From contig QZLH01000740.1 of NCBI GenBank assembly GCA_003833135.1, forward strand, positions 20,780 through 45,876: DNA of 25,097 bases, given 5' to 3'. This stretch comes from Oehlia diaphana (Eukaryota; Glomeromycota; Glomeromycetes; Glomerales; Glomeraceae). Below the pieces are notes generated by a model. The model did no database searches. It had not been told where the DNA came from and saw only the letters and a program-made list of their open reading frames with translations. Of this stretch, positions 10,059 to 19,648 are shown one piece after another. A program made the translations under genes and the position numbers. Every line of letters starts with the position of its first letter. Position 1 is the stretch's first letter.

Positions 10059-10300
10059 TATAATTTTATAATTAATTTTTTTTAAGAAAAAGAAATTTTC
10101 AAAAGAATTAGTGATTGGATCAACCTTAAATATTTGTTTCTAAATTTGGAAAACAAGGATTATAAATCGTTACAAATCATTGTTTGTTTAATTCTGGTCA
10201 GTAACATTAAATTACTATAATTAGTAAAGAAGAATTAAGAATTACTCACAATTTGTGGTTGCGAAGAAAAAATACTATCGTAATATTTTTAGTAATAAGC
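10059..10300 (-). promoter_or_regulatory. Upstream region of copy 2, duplicated at copy 4
   Basis: This block matches 13977-14231 almost base for base, including agaaaaagaaattttcaaaa, ggaaaacaaggattataaat and cattgtttgtttaattctgg. It includes the 15-mer motif at 10190-10204. The promoter of copy 2 must lie here; a pyrimidine/A-rich tract sits just before the ATG. Confidence 0.6.
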
Positions 10301-10415
10301 ATATGAAAATTGTACTTGGTGAACAACTTACATTGTAAATGCTAAAGCTCACATTTCTCTGAAGTATGAGTTTATTGAAATTTTAAAACTTTCATTTCAC
10401 TGAAATTTTGAAGAA
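10300..10415. repeat. Shared array flank block
   Basis: gaacaacttaca.ttg..aaatgctaaagctcacattt and agtatgagtttattgaaatt recur at 15258-15315, and more diverged at 5730-5780. In the copy-4 unit this block is separated from the promoter block by a ~1-kb insertion; here the two are contiguous. Confidence 0.75.
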
Positions 10416-10556
10416 TCTATCTAATTAAAAAAATGTTTGTGTGACTAACATTTAGATTAGCCTGTATAAATTGATCCATATTCTTTATAGTTAAGACCGC
10501 TTGATCGGCAAGTCATGTTGTACATCTAATCCAATTCCGGTTAATGAAATTTTAAT

Positions 10557-10735
10557 CAGAATTTTATTTTTTTTTTTCCGATCTAAATTTTTTCGGTTCC
10601 CCTTTTTTTTAATTTTCATATTTTTTTCTTGAACCGATCTTTTACAAATGGTTCTTTCTTTTTTTCAAATTTCCCTTTTCTCTTTGAAACACCTTTTCTT
10701 TTCCTTTTTTTTTCTTTTTTTAAAAAATTTTTCGT
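10557..10735. repeat. Pyrimidine-rich low-complexity tract
   Basis: Long T runs mixed with C (ttttttttttttccgatc, cccctttttttttaattttc, ctttttttttctttttttt). It lies between the copy-2 flank and the 3' end of pseudogene copy 3. The 64-codon + strand open frame starting at 10629 is a by-product of this composition. Confidence 0.7.
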
Positions 10736-10853
10736 TATTTTTAAAAACAAAGAATTAATAAATAAGTACATAATTAATTATACACAATTTTTGAAACTAA
10801 AATTTAAAGATGTAAAAAAATGAAAAAAAAATTGCTACTAATATTGATGAATA

Positions 10854-11873
10854 TTAACCTTTTTTCATAATTTGAAAGACTTCATATTCTTTTGCAAAGA
10901 ACCTATCTTCAATTTTTCTGATTCTTTTTTTGTAAAAACATTTGTTACTATAACTCTTATCGCGACCCTTTATGGTAAGGTCATCACCATATTCACCAAA
11001 TAATGGACCGCAATCACGTAAGTTAAATATAGCAAATTGTTCATTCTGAACATGACTTTATCTGTAATACTTAATTTGTCAATTCATCTCGAGATTAATT
11101 CAGCATGTTTAAATGTAATAATATTTGAATCAACAGTTATTTATTTACGAGGTTTTGATTTAAAAATTGACATGCTATCAGGATGTAAATTTAGTAGGGT
11201 TCTTAATATACCCACATACAATTCTTCAGGTAATATATCCCTATAATATAAGGAATTACTGTGTCTGAAATTTCCTTAGAAGTCAAATCATAGAATCTAA
11301 TAAAAGGAATACAATGTTGTAAAGTATTCTTTAATAACTTGAAATCATCATTTGACAAACTTGCAGGATCAGAGGAAAGTTCAGGATTTTGAGCATGTCC
11401 CCATTTAAGAACATTTTTCCCAAACTTGAACTTCACTCATTTGAAGATTTTCATTTTGAATGAGCGAAATCAAAATTTTTTCTGAAATTAAAGAATAATT
11501 TGATGAATTAAATATCTTTTCTGGCTCTTTAGATATTAAATCAGTACAATACTTTTGAAGTTTCAAGAAAGAATCATTTACGAAACTCGTTTGATAAATA
11601 AAATTAAAATTCTGCTCCATCCAATTGGCATTATTTTTAATCAAAGTTAATTGTAAATATTCAACTAATTCTTGAAGATTAAGTTCATTGGCGGCAATCA
11701 AGATTTTAATGAAATCTGAAGTATCATATTTTCCTATCGAAAGACTTCCTCCGTAAATATATCTGAAATAAATTATAAAAATCATATAGTATTTATTATA
11801 ATAAAATAAATAATTTAGTTCTTGCTTCCTACCTTAAGATTGCTTGAAAAATTTCCGATAAAATATTTCGGAA
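10854..11873 (-). pseudogene. BTB-BACK-TLDc pseudogene, array copy 3
   Basis: Exon 2 runs from 11762 down to the stop at 10854-10856. It shows YIYGGSLSIGKYD, the BACK residues CIPFIRFYDLTSKE, then PDSMSI, NIITFKHAE and finally AIFNLRDCGPLFGEYG and EYEVFQIMKKG. It is broken by one extra A in the VWEK codons (near 11412), an insertion in the VIPY region (near 11250), a TGA in place of the conserved Trp of SKWID (near 11081) and another in-frame stop near 11145. About 265 bp of the TLDc core (from FKLILRGSRDGF to SFIFSF) are deleted at ~11055. Of exon 1 only the last ~40 bp (EIFQAILR, 11833-11873) remain before a normal splice donor. The rest of the BTB exon and its proximal promoter (about 380 bp by comparison with copy 1) are gone, because the shared upstream block resumes at once (taaattactatagttggaaa). 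Confidence 0.92.
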
Positions 11874-12487
11874 ATATTAAATTACTATAGTTGGAAAAAG
11901 AAATTAGTGTAATTTTAATAGTTACGCGATATCATACAATTGGATGATTAAACAACAAGCTAGAAGCACTATATCAGAAAAGCAATGATGTCATTGTATA
12001 ATCGTTATTTATTGACAATTTCACAGAAAATAATGAAATATTAGTGACACTTTACATGTAAATTATAAATTTACACGTATTCGATACATTGACCTGAAAG
12101 AAAAAAACAAACATTAGCTGTCGGTTAGTATAACGTTCGTTAAAGAAATTTAGGTCGATAATGATCATAAAAATTGTCTCGACCAAAAAAGAATTTTATA
12201 CACTGATTTAACTCCCTTAGGTTTATTACGGGTCCCTTTACTTATCGCGAATTTATTTTTGAAATTAATGATTTAATTCATTTACTATATTATCGTATAC
12301 TGTATTTTTCACCCGCCTCTCAATAATTATTTTCATAAAAAAAAAAATTTAATATTGAAATCATGTAAAAAGATGTTATGGACTTATGGTATGTTTTTTT
12401 TTATTTTTCTAAATGCTATTTTGTTTATAAAATTCAATGACTAATAAAAAAATACTGATAAAATTTATGATAAATTCTTGAGGATTG
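11874..12487. other. Intergenic region between copies 3 and 4
   Basis: 11876-11905 and 12050-12095 are remnants of the unit's upstream flank (compare 7850-7880 and 7950-7995). No gene is visible in the remainder; a short A/T-rich 3' flank precedes copy 4. Confidence 0.55.
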
Positions 12488-13973
12488 TTAAGTACCTATT
12501 TCTTTAATAATTTGAAAAACTTCAAATTCCTCTACAGAAAACATATCTTCAGTTTTTCTTATTCGTTTTTTATAAGAACGTTTTCTACAAAAGCTCTTAT
12601 CATAAAAATCATCTCCCCATATAGCAAGGTCATCACCATCTTCGCCAAATAATGGACCACAATTAGGTACATAAAATATAGCGGATCGTTCATCTTTTAC
12701 ACGACTTAAAATATATTTTTCAATATTAAAAGAAAATATAAAGCTATCCTTGGTAATGCCATAAATACGTTCGTCATGTTTCCATTCAATTGGATTATAT
12801 CCTCCAAGAATTTCGTTACTATTCTTCACTTTAATAATAGTTACAGTGCGAGATTGACCATCACAAATCTCATGGAATTTATTAGATACAAATCCATCAC
12901 GAGATCCACGAAGTATTAATTTAAATTTATATGAAGTATTCAGCTTATCAGTAATATTTAATTTTTCAATCCATTTCGAGATTAATTCAACATGTTGAAA
13001 CGTAATGATATTTGAATCGACATTTTTTATTTTACGAGGTTGTGATTTAACAATGGATACGCTATCAGGTTGTAAATTTAAAAAGGTTCTTAATAAATCC
13101 ACATATAATTCTTCGGGTAAAATATCCCTGTAAGGTATTACTATATCTGAAATTTCTTTAGAAGTTAAATTATAAAATCTAATAAAAGGAATACAATTTT
13201 GTAAAGTATTCTTTAATACAGTGAGATCATCTTTTGACAAATTTGCAAGGTCAGAAGAAATTTCAGGATTTTGAGCATGACCCCATTTAAGAACATTTTT
13301 CCAAACTTGAATTTCACTCATTTGAAGATTGTCACTTTGAATAAGAGTAATCAAAACTTTTTCTGAAATTGATGAGAAATTTAATGATTTGAAAATCTTG
13401 TCCGGTTCTTTGATTATTAAATCAGTGCAATATTTTTGAAGTTCAAAAAAATTATTTTTGAAACACGTTTGATGAATAAAATTAAAATTTTGTTCTATCC
13501 AGCTCGCATTATTTTCAATCAAAGAATTTTGTAAATATTTAACTAATTCTTGAAGATTAAGTTCATTGGCAGCCACTAAGATTTTAATGATATCTAAAGT
13601 ACCATATTCTTCAAAAAGAAATTTTCCTCCATAAATATATCTAAATAAAAAAAATTTTTTTTTTTTAATAATCAAATTAATTAAAATAAGATAATAATAA
13701 TTTAATAATTTCTAACCTTAAAATTGCTTGAAAAATATCAGGTGAAATATTTGGTAATTTAATATGTATTAAAGCTTCATCATTTTTTTTTTTATTTGTT
13801 GATAAAATTCTTCGTAAATAAGAAGAACGATAGTTTAAAATAACCATATGGGCTCGAAATATTTTCACGTTAGGATCATTACCAACTTCAATTGTAATAT
13901 CATAATATTCATCATCGTTCAAAATTTCAAGTAAATTTTGGGATAATTCTGATAAAAATTTATTGTAACCCAT
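12488..13973 (-). CDS. BTB-BACK-TLDc protein, array copy 4
   Basis: Two exons, complement(join(12488..13640, 13717..13973)), encode 469 residues. The 76-bp intron ends at AG 13642-13641. The join changes the Arg codon from AGG to AGA but keeps ILRYIYGG. The ATG at 13973 (MGYNKFL) is chosen; one codon earlier there is only a TTG. BTB covers ~20-130, BACK ~134-260 (WKNVLKWGHAQNPE, CIPFIRFYNL) and TLDc ~295-463 (LILRGSRDGFVSNKFHEIC, ILGGYNPIEWK, DSFIFSF, NCGPLFGEDGDD, EEFEVFQI). The loop after SFIFSF is some seven residues shorter than in copies 1 and 2. The likely role is a CUL3-type adaptor with an oxidative-stress-linked TLDc module; the target is unknown. Exon 1, the intron start and the 5' flank are nearly identical to copy 2, while exon 2 is clearly more diverged. 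Confidence 0.93.
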
Positions 13974-14231
13974 CAATAATTAGTTATAATTTTTTTTTTT
14001 ATCTTTTAAGAAAAAGAAATTTTCAAAAGAATTTATGATTTGGATCAACCTTATATATTTGTTTCTAAATTTGGAAAACAAGGATTATAAATCGTTACAA
14101 ATCATTGTTTGTTTAATTCTGGTCAGTAACATTAGATTACTGAAATTAGTAAAGAATAATTTAATTAAGGATTAATCAGCTTTACAATTTGTGATTGCGA
14201 AGAATATAATAAAATATTTTTAGTAATAAGC
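13974..14231 (-). promoter_or_regulatory. Upstream region of copy 4
   Basis: This is a near-identical duplicate of 10059-10300 and includes the motif aattctggtcagtaa at 14115-14129. The match stops at about 14231 (tagtaataagc), where an insertion begins. Confidence 0.6.
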
Positions 14232-14480
14232 TATAATTTTTGACACTATATACAGATCGCACTATATAATTAACGATGTCAGGTGATTTTATTTTAATAG
14301 TGATATTTTTTGTGATTGGTTGCTATGCTAATTGGCTATCCCGGAAAGGAGAAATTCACTAATTTGGTTAGTAGCTCTTATGCGCTTGATATCAATATTA
14401 CGAACAATGGTTGTTTTATATAAAAAAAAAAAATTTTTTTGATTCATGATGATCCGAATTGGTTGATCAAAATCCGAAAC

Positions 14481-14560
14481 CTAACCATATATTAACATCA
14501 AGGAATTATGAATTAGCTGGTAAAAAATCTGAGAGCTAACCATATATTAATATCAAGGAA
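14481..14560. repeat. 55-bp tandem duplication inside the insertion
   Basis: A 25-bp block beginning ctaaccatatattaa at 14481-14505 recurs with one change at 14536-14560. The flanking aaatc.ga stretches also match, so the period is 55 bp. Confidence 0.85.
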
Positions 14561-14798
14561 ACTTTATTATTGTTCAGGAGGCTAATTTTTGTAACTAATT
14601 ATAATAGGAATTGAAGGAAGTTAAATATATAAAGCGGCTGAAATAATTTAAACGTTCTTAAATGAACCCGATCAAAAATATATATATTATATATCCAAAT
14701 TTTACTAAGAAAAAATATATATCTGAAAATAGAATTTATTAAATTTATTTATTAAAAGAAAAATATTTATTAGTAAAAAAAAATTATAATTAAAAAAC

Positions 14799-14876
14799 AT
14801 AATACAAACTTAATTATTTAAAAAGCATTATATGAATTTAATTATTAAAAAAAATTATATGAATTTACTTATTAAT
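14799..14876. repeat. Three imperfect ~24-bp AT-rich repeats
   Basis: cataatacaaacttaattatt (about 14799), cattatatgaatttaattat (about 14826) and aattatatgaatttacttat (about 14853) follow each other with a period near 27 bp. Confidence 0.65.
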
Positions 14877-15220
14877 AGACATAGGATCGTCCAAATTTTT
14901 AATCATGTGAAATAAATTTTATTGGATAATTTTATTTTGGTTAGAAACGAAAAAATTTTTTTAAAAAAAATTTTCAAAAAAAATTCTTCTTTTAAGGCCA
15001 ATTACAAGATTATTAAATAGAAACGTAAAAAACAGTAAATTAAATCATTTTAGATGAAATAAAAATAAATTAAATTATTTATTTATTTCAAACGAATAAT
15101 TTATTTTAAACGAAATTAAATTATATCTTTATACCAATACTTTTGTTTCTGCAAATAAGTGTTAAAATTTATGGTATATATCATTAAGGGCCGGTCACCG
15201 ACCCTAGGGCATGACACTAG

Positions 15221-15545
15221 TTTTGCATATAAAAATATCGTACTATATATTGAACAACTTACACATTGCAAAATGCTAAAGCTCACATTTTTCTAAAGTA
15301 TGAGTTTATTGAAATTTTAAAAGTTTTATTTCACGATACAATTTTAAAATTTTGAAGAATCGATAATAAAAATAAATTGTTTATAATTTGATGGCAAATT
15401 AATTTTAATTTCTTTAATCTTTTTAATATGATCAAAAAAAAAAACAACAACAATAGAATGGAAAATTCTTACCTATGACTATTTTAAATTAAAGGGAATA
15501 TAAACCATTATTATTGGTAACGTCATAGCTAACGATCAGATTTCA
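15221..15545. repeat. Array flank block, right part of the copy-4 unit
   Basis: Continues the upstream flank after the insertion. It is shared with 10300-10415 and over a longer length with 5705-5990 (gaagaatcgataa, aattg..tataatttgatg, cttacctatgactatttt/cttatttatgactattta). Confidence 0.75.
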
Positions 15546-15644
15546 ATTTGGTTGAATTGTCTCTAAAAATTTTTGTCTTTGAAAGCAAAGAATTAATAAA
15601 TAAGTACACAATAAATTTTTTAGAGAATGAAAATAAATTTGCAT

Positions 15645-15735
15645 GATCGATACAGTGTAAGATTTGCCATCACAAATCTCATGGAATTTACTAGGTGCAA
15701 AACCATCACGAGTTCCACGAAGTATTAATTTGAAC
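15645..15735 (-). pseudogene. 91-bp TLDc core relic
   Basis: The complement is open and reads FKLILRGTRDGFAPSKFHEI followed by CDGKSYTVSI, the most conserved stretch of the family TLDc. It is cut sharply on both sides. On its downstream side it abuts a unit 3' flank (aaagaattaataaataagta, also at 10747-10767). It is less decayed than the other relics, so the truncation is comparatively recent. Confidence 0.9.
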
Positions 15736-16144
15736 CCAGGAGACCTTCAATTTTACGGTAAACAAATGGCAACAAGGACGATTTCTATCTTAGTTTATCT
15801 TATATAGTTTAGTTTTATTTGAATAAAATATCATTATTTTTATTTTATAATTTTTCGCTCAGTTTAACTAGCGTTGTGACTGTTGCGTGTAAAAATATAG
15901 ACAAAACTTACTGCAGAATATGATATATTTCGTGTGCAGTGTTTCATTAGAATACAGTATAGTAACAAGGGAGCAAATATTATAATTAGAAAAATTTAAT
16001 GTATTATTCAATGAGAGACTTATTAATTAATGATTTAGTATATAAAAACGAGAATAAAATAAGTTTAGACTATTTATCTTGTTTATCTTGAAAGAACCAG
16101 AATATAAGAACTATAGAACCGAATAAATAATTTCCATTTTGATG
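15736..16144. other. Intergenic, no gene seen
   Basis: AT-rich DNA with no coherent open frame or family resemblance. It separates two TLDc relics. Confidence 0.4.
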
Positions 16145-16295
16145 ATTAGTTTTTCCGATCGATTTTTTATAAACACTTTTAATAAAGATTTTTATCGGAA
16201 AAGATAACGCCAACCAAGTGATGGTTCATAATTACTGATGTTAAATATGGTAATACTTTTCATTTTTGACGTGATTTCTCAACATATTCATTAAC
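16145..16295 (-). pseudogene. Degenerate TLDc C-terminal relic
   Basis: The complement gives, in shifting frames, LRNHVKNEKY, then IFNISNYEPSLG (family: MFNVRNCGPLFG), then DKNLY and KCL, KIDRKN separated by stops (family: DNFYEKSYCRK, KKRIRKTE). Order and spacing follow the family exactly, so this is an old copy rather than chance. Confidence 0.75.
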
Positions 16296-16658
16296 CTTGA
16301 AAGGGAATTTACCCATAATTATTGTCACGTATTTTTTGTTTTTAATTAAACATTAATTATGTGACCAAACAAAGTTACAATTATTAAAAGGTTTAAAAGA
16401 ACTTTGTTTAATTAAAGTTAGAATTAATTTTTTATACAATTACGATTTGTCTCATTTGAATTTAATCAAAAGAAATCTTGGATAAAATTTTAATATTCTT
16501 TGGACCATGTTATTAAAACATTTGCGAATATTAAAAATTGAATAACCATATAAGATGCGAAATTAAATAAAATTTATTTTAATTTATAATTATATTTAGC
16601 AAAAATGAAAAAATCGTTACTAATATTTGTTGCTGACTTAGCCAAGTCTTTTAAAAAT

Positions 16659-16694
16659 TTGTTGTCACCTGGTAACCAACGTGAGGTACAACAA
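16659..16694. repeat. Hairpin next to the purine tract
   Basis: ttgttgtcacct (16659-16670) pairs with aggtacaacaa (16684-16694) with one bulged C. The loop contains ggtaacc. It lies 8 bp before the purine tract and may be the edge of a repeat family. Confidence 0.55.
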
Positions 16695-16702
16695 CATTGG
16701 TC

Positions 16703-17039
16703 AGGGAGGAGAACGGAAGGAAGAGCGAGAGGGGAAAGGACGAGGGAATAAGGGAAGGGGAAGTGAAGGAGGGAGGGAAAGAGAAAGAGGAAAGCGGATG
16801 AGAAAGAGAAAAAAGAAAGGGAAACAGAAAAGGAAAAGGAAAGGGAAAGAAGGAAAGGGGAAAGAATGAGGAATAAGGGAAAGGGAAAGAGGAAAGAGAA
16901 AGGGGAAAAGGGAAAGAAAAAAGGAAAGGAAAAGGAAAGAGAGAGGGAAAGAGAGAGAGAAAAGGGAAATAGCGAGGGAATAAGGAAAAGAGAAAGGAAA
17001 GATAAAAGGAAAGGAAGGAGGAAAATAAGAGCAAGGGAA
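16703..17039. repeat. ~340-bp polypurine tract
   Basis: Only about 16 pyrimidines occur in some 337 bases of the + strand; 16875-16969 is an uninterrupted 95-base A/G run. It is built of short variable ggaaa, gggaa and gagaa units. Open frames on either strand (Lys/Arg/Glu-rich on +, Ser/Phe/Pro/Leu-rich on -) result only from composition. It is followed by a C/A-rich stretch (17040-17100, acacaaacacacaaaccc) and two gaagacctaa copies near 17130-17150. Such tracts can form triplex DNA. Confidence 0.9.
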
Positions 17040-17100
17040 TACACAAACACACAAACCCAACTCACTCACCATACACAACCCACACTCTCAACCTATATAC

Positions 17101-17680
17101 CTAAAGAAGATTAAAAAAAGGGAACGAAGAGAAGACCTAATAAGAAGACCTAAAGAAACAAGAGGACAGAACAAAGAGGTATTGGGACATATGATATTCA
17201 CATAAGTAAAGATTATGTGCTGCATTCATAATTTGCATTCATAATTTTTTTTGACGAGTAGTTTTTGATTTATAGATCATCAAGTTTCATTTCAGATTTT
17301 CAGATTTTCCATCGAAATTTTTACAGCTACATTAGATTCATTACATTTTATGCTTTTATTAATAAAAATAATCCAGTTCTTAGTGATTTATCAAATTAAA
17401 ACTATTCAGCTACGTTGGTTATTTACTTTATTACAATTCTGTTAAAACCAATCAGGTAAGTCGACGCCAAACTGCATCAATATTTGTTCTTTTATACTGC
17501 GTTAATAATGTATTATTACCATATCAAAATGGTGTGAAAAGTATATATGAATGAAAAAAACGTATATCAGATTACGATATGAATATTGAAAAACAAGTTT
17601 TTTATTTAAATAAATAATAATCCATTTAAACTCTAAAAAATATATGAATCAAAAATAAAAAAAATTTTTAACGAGAAAAA
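17101..17680. other. Intergenic, 3' side of copy 5
   Basis: Contains a 13-bp direct repeat (gcattcataattt, about 17222-17247). No gene was recognised. Confidence 0.4.
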
Positions 17681-19276
17681 TTAAATTCTTGTAACTTGAA
17701 ATACTTCATATTCATCTACGGAAAATTTATCCATAACCTTCCTGATCGATCTTTCATAAGAAGATATTATACAACAACAATTACTATAAAAGTTTCCACG
17801 CATCACAAGGTCACTTTTGCCAAATGACGGGCCGCGATTAGAGTCATTAGATATGGCATAATTCCCTTTCCTAACACGACTTAAAATATAATTTTTGATA
17901 CTATGATTATTTTCAAAAGAGAATATAAAACTATCAGAAGTATTGCCATAACTACTATTAGATTTCCATTCAAGTGGATTATACCCTCCAAGAATTTCGC
18001 TACTGCCCTTCACTTTAATAACAGTTACGGTGCTAGACTGATAATCACAAATGTTATGAAATATATTACGATCAAATCCATCACGAGACCCACGATGGAT
18101 CAATTTGAATTCATACGAAGCGTTAACAGCTAATCTATTAATCCATTTCGAGATTAATCTTGCATGTTCTATTGTAATAATGTTCGAATTAATATATGTA
18201 GTATTGGTTGAACTAGCATCATTGATTCTAATATTTGTTGGCCTGGTCTCATTAAATATCTGTGGTTTAATACTTGGAATGGTTGACTCGGTTTCAATCT
18301 TTTCAGATGTCTGAGTTTCGGGTTTAATCTCCTTAGTTTCCTCCGGTTCTGACTGATCGATTGGCTTATAATCATGATCCAAAAAAAGTTTAAGTAAATC
18401 CATAAATAATTTCTCGGGTATAATTTTTCTATAGGGAAATACATTTTCTAAAAATTCTTTTGAAGTTAAATTATAAAATCTAATAAAAGGAATACATTGT
18501 TGTAAAGTATTTTTTAATACGCTAAAATCATCCGAAGAAAAGCTTGAAGAATCTGAGGGAAGTCCCGGATTTTGATCGAGACCCCATTTAAGAACATGTT
18601 TCCAAACCTGAACTTCATTTATTTTTAGGTTATCATTTTGAATAAGCGAGATCAAAATTTTTTCCGGAATTGAAGAAAAATCAAGTGATTTGAATATCTT
18701 ATCTGGTTTCTCGGTAATAAGATAATTACAATAATTTTGAAGTTCTAACAAAGAATCATTTTCAAAGCTTGTTTTATAAATCATATTAAAATTATTTTTC
18801 ATCCAGGTTGAATTATTTTTAATCAAAAAAGATTGTAAATGATTTACTAATTCTTGAAGGTCAAGTTCGCTAGCGGCAACCAGAGTTTTAAAGACATCTG
18901 TGACATCATATCCTTCAAAAGAAAGCCTCCCTCCATAAATATACCTAATAAAAAAAATATTTTCTTAATCATAAAAAAATTAAAAATATGATAATTTATA
19001 ATTTAAATTTTTTTCTTACCTTAATATTATTTGAAAAATATCCGGTAAAATATTTGGTAATTTAATATGTGTTAAGGTTCCATCTTTTTCTTTTTTATTC
19101 ATTGATAAAATGTTTCGTAAATAAGGTGAACGATAATTTAATATATTTCTATGAGCACAAAATATATTTACGCAAGGGTCACTACCAACTTCAATTGTAA
19201 TATCGTAATATTCATCATCATCTAAAATTTCAAGTAGATTTTGTGATAATTTTGGTAAAAACTTATTATCATCCAT
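17681..19276 (-). CDS. BTB-BACK-TLDc protein, array copy 5 (long linker)
   Basis: Two exons, complement(join(17681..18944, 19020..19276)), encode 506 residues. The intron is 75 bp (19019-18945). Exon 2 is open from the splice site (YIYGGRLSFEGYD), so coding continues through the start of BACK. BTB covers ~20-130 (DEYYDITIEVG, IKLPNILPDIF), BACK ~133-260 (VWKHVLKWG, CIPFIRFYNL) and TLDc ~341-503 (LIHRGSRDGFDRNIFHNIC, EILGGYNPLEWK, DSFIFSF, DEYEVFQV). It is the most diverged intact copy. Between BACK and TLDc it carries a ~55-residue Glu/Thr/Ser/Pro-rich linker (~282-337) where the other copies have about 20 residues. It also has a Cys triplet (FYSNCCCIISS) where the others have FYEKSYC. CUL3 adaptor function is inferred from the family; the target is unknown. 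No disabling change was seen. Confidence 0.92.
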
Positions 19277-19291
19277 TAAAACAAAATTTTA

Positions 19292-19316
19292 TTTTTTTTT
19301 TTTTTAAAAAAAAAAA
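19292..19316. promoter_or_regulatory. T-run/A-run palindrome before copy 5
   Basis: Fourteen T followed by eleven A, 16-40 bp upstream of the ATG at 19276. Poly(dA:dT) tracts exclude nucleosomes and are common in fungal promoters. A similar element precedes the kinase gene (23135-23159). Confidence 0.45.
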
Positions 19317-19504
19317 CAAGTATAGGAAAATTTCTTAGAATGAATTCTAATTTGTTAGTCGTATTATATTTCAATTGTGTGACATGATGTAATTGCACAT
19401 GTACAGTAACTGTGGAGCAATCAAAGCCACGTACACGATCAATCTATGCAAATCGGCTTTCAATGATTTTAATAAAAAAATTTCTAATTGATTTTTTTTT
19501 TTAT

Positions 19505-19648
19505 TTTTTAATAAGGACATTTCTTGTAATAACTTTTTCCTGCATGACGAAGTTATTACAACCTAATTGAGCGCACACCTTTGGTTAAAATGTGACTATA
19601 GAAGTACGATACTCGAATAATGAACCGCAAAGAAGGACGTACATTATC
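19505..19648 (-). pseudogene. Degenerate TLDc relic
   Basis: The complement contains NVRPS, then in another frame CGSLFEYR (family: NVRNCGPLFGNHG), and further on GKSYYKKCPY followed by a stop (family: EKSYCRKNSYKK). Order and spacing match the family TLDc C-terminus. The rest of the copy is gone. Confidence 0.65.

Larger units (their letters stand above)
14232..15220. mobile_element. ~1-kb non-coding insertion, Helitron-like 3' end
   Basis: The copy-2 unit reads straight from tagtaataagc into atatgaaaattgtac, whereas here the same two flanks are about 990 bp apart. The right edge has an imperfect 8-bp hairpin (gggccggt-c-accgaccc, 15188-15204), then 12 nt, then CTAG followed by T (15217-15221), as in Helitron 3' ends. 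The expected 5' TC end is not clear. TGACACTA occurs near both edges (14241-14248 and 15212-15219) and could instead be an 8-bp target duplication, but no terminal inverted repeats were found. No coding capacity is present, so if mobile it is non-autonomous. Confidence 0.5.

Noticed and set aside
10629..10823. + strand 64-codon open frame
   Set aside because: Phe-rich translation of a pyrimidine tract.
14249..15211. hAT-type transposon bounded by the 8-bp TGACACTA repeats
   Set aside because: No terminal inverted repeats adjoin the direct repeats, and the empty-site comparison places the left edge a little outside. Kept only as an alternative to the Helitron-like model.
16574..17114. Several long open frames on both strands
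   Set aside because: They are low-complexity translations of the polypurine tract, with no start context or family features. The tail DNKFLKDLAK at ~16640 vaguely recalls the BTB opening DNKFLSKLSQ, but the match is too weak to call a relic.
18169..18444. Minus-strand 91-codon open frame in copy 5
   Set aside because: Overlaps the linker-coding part of copy 5 in another frame; no independent features.
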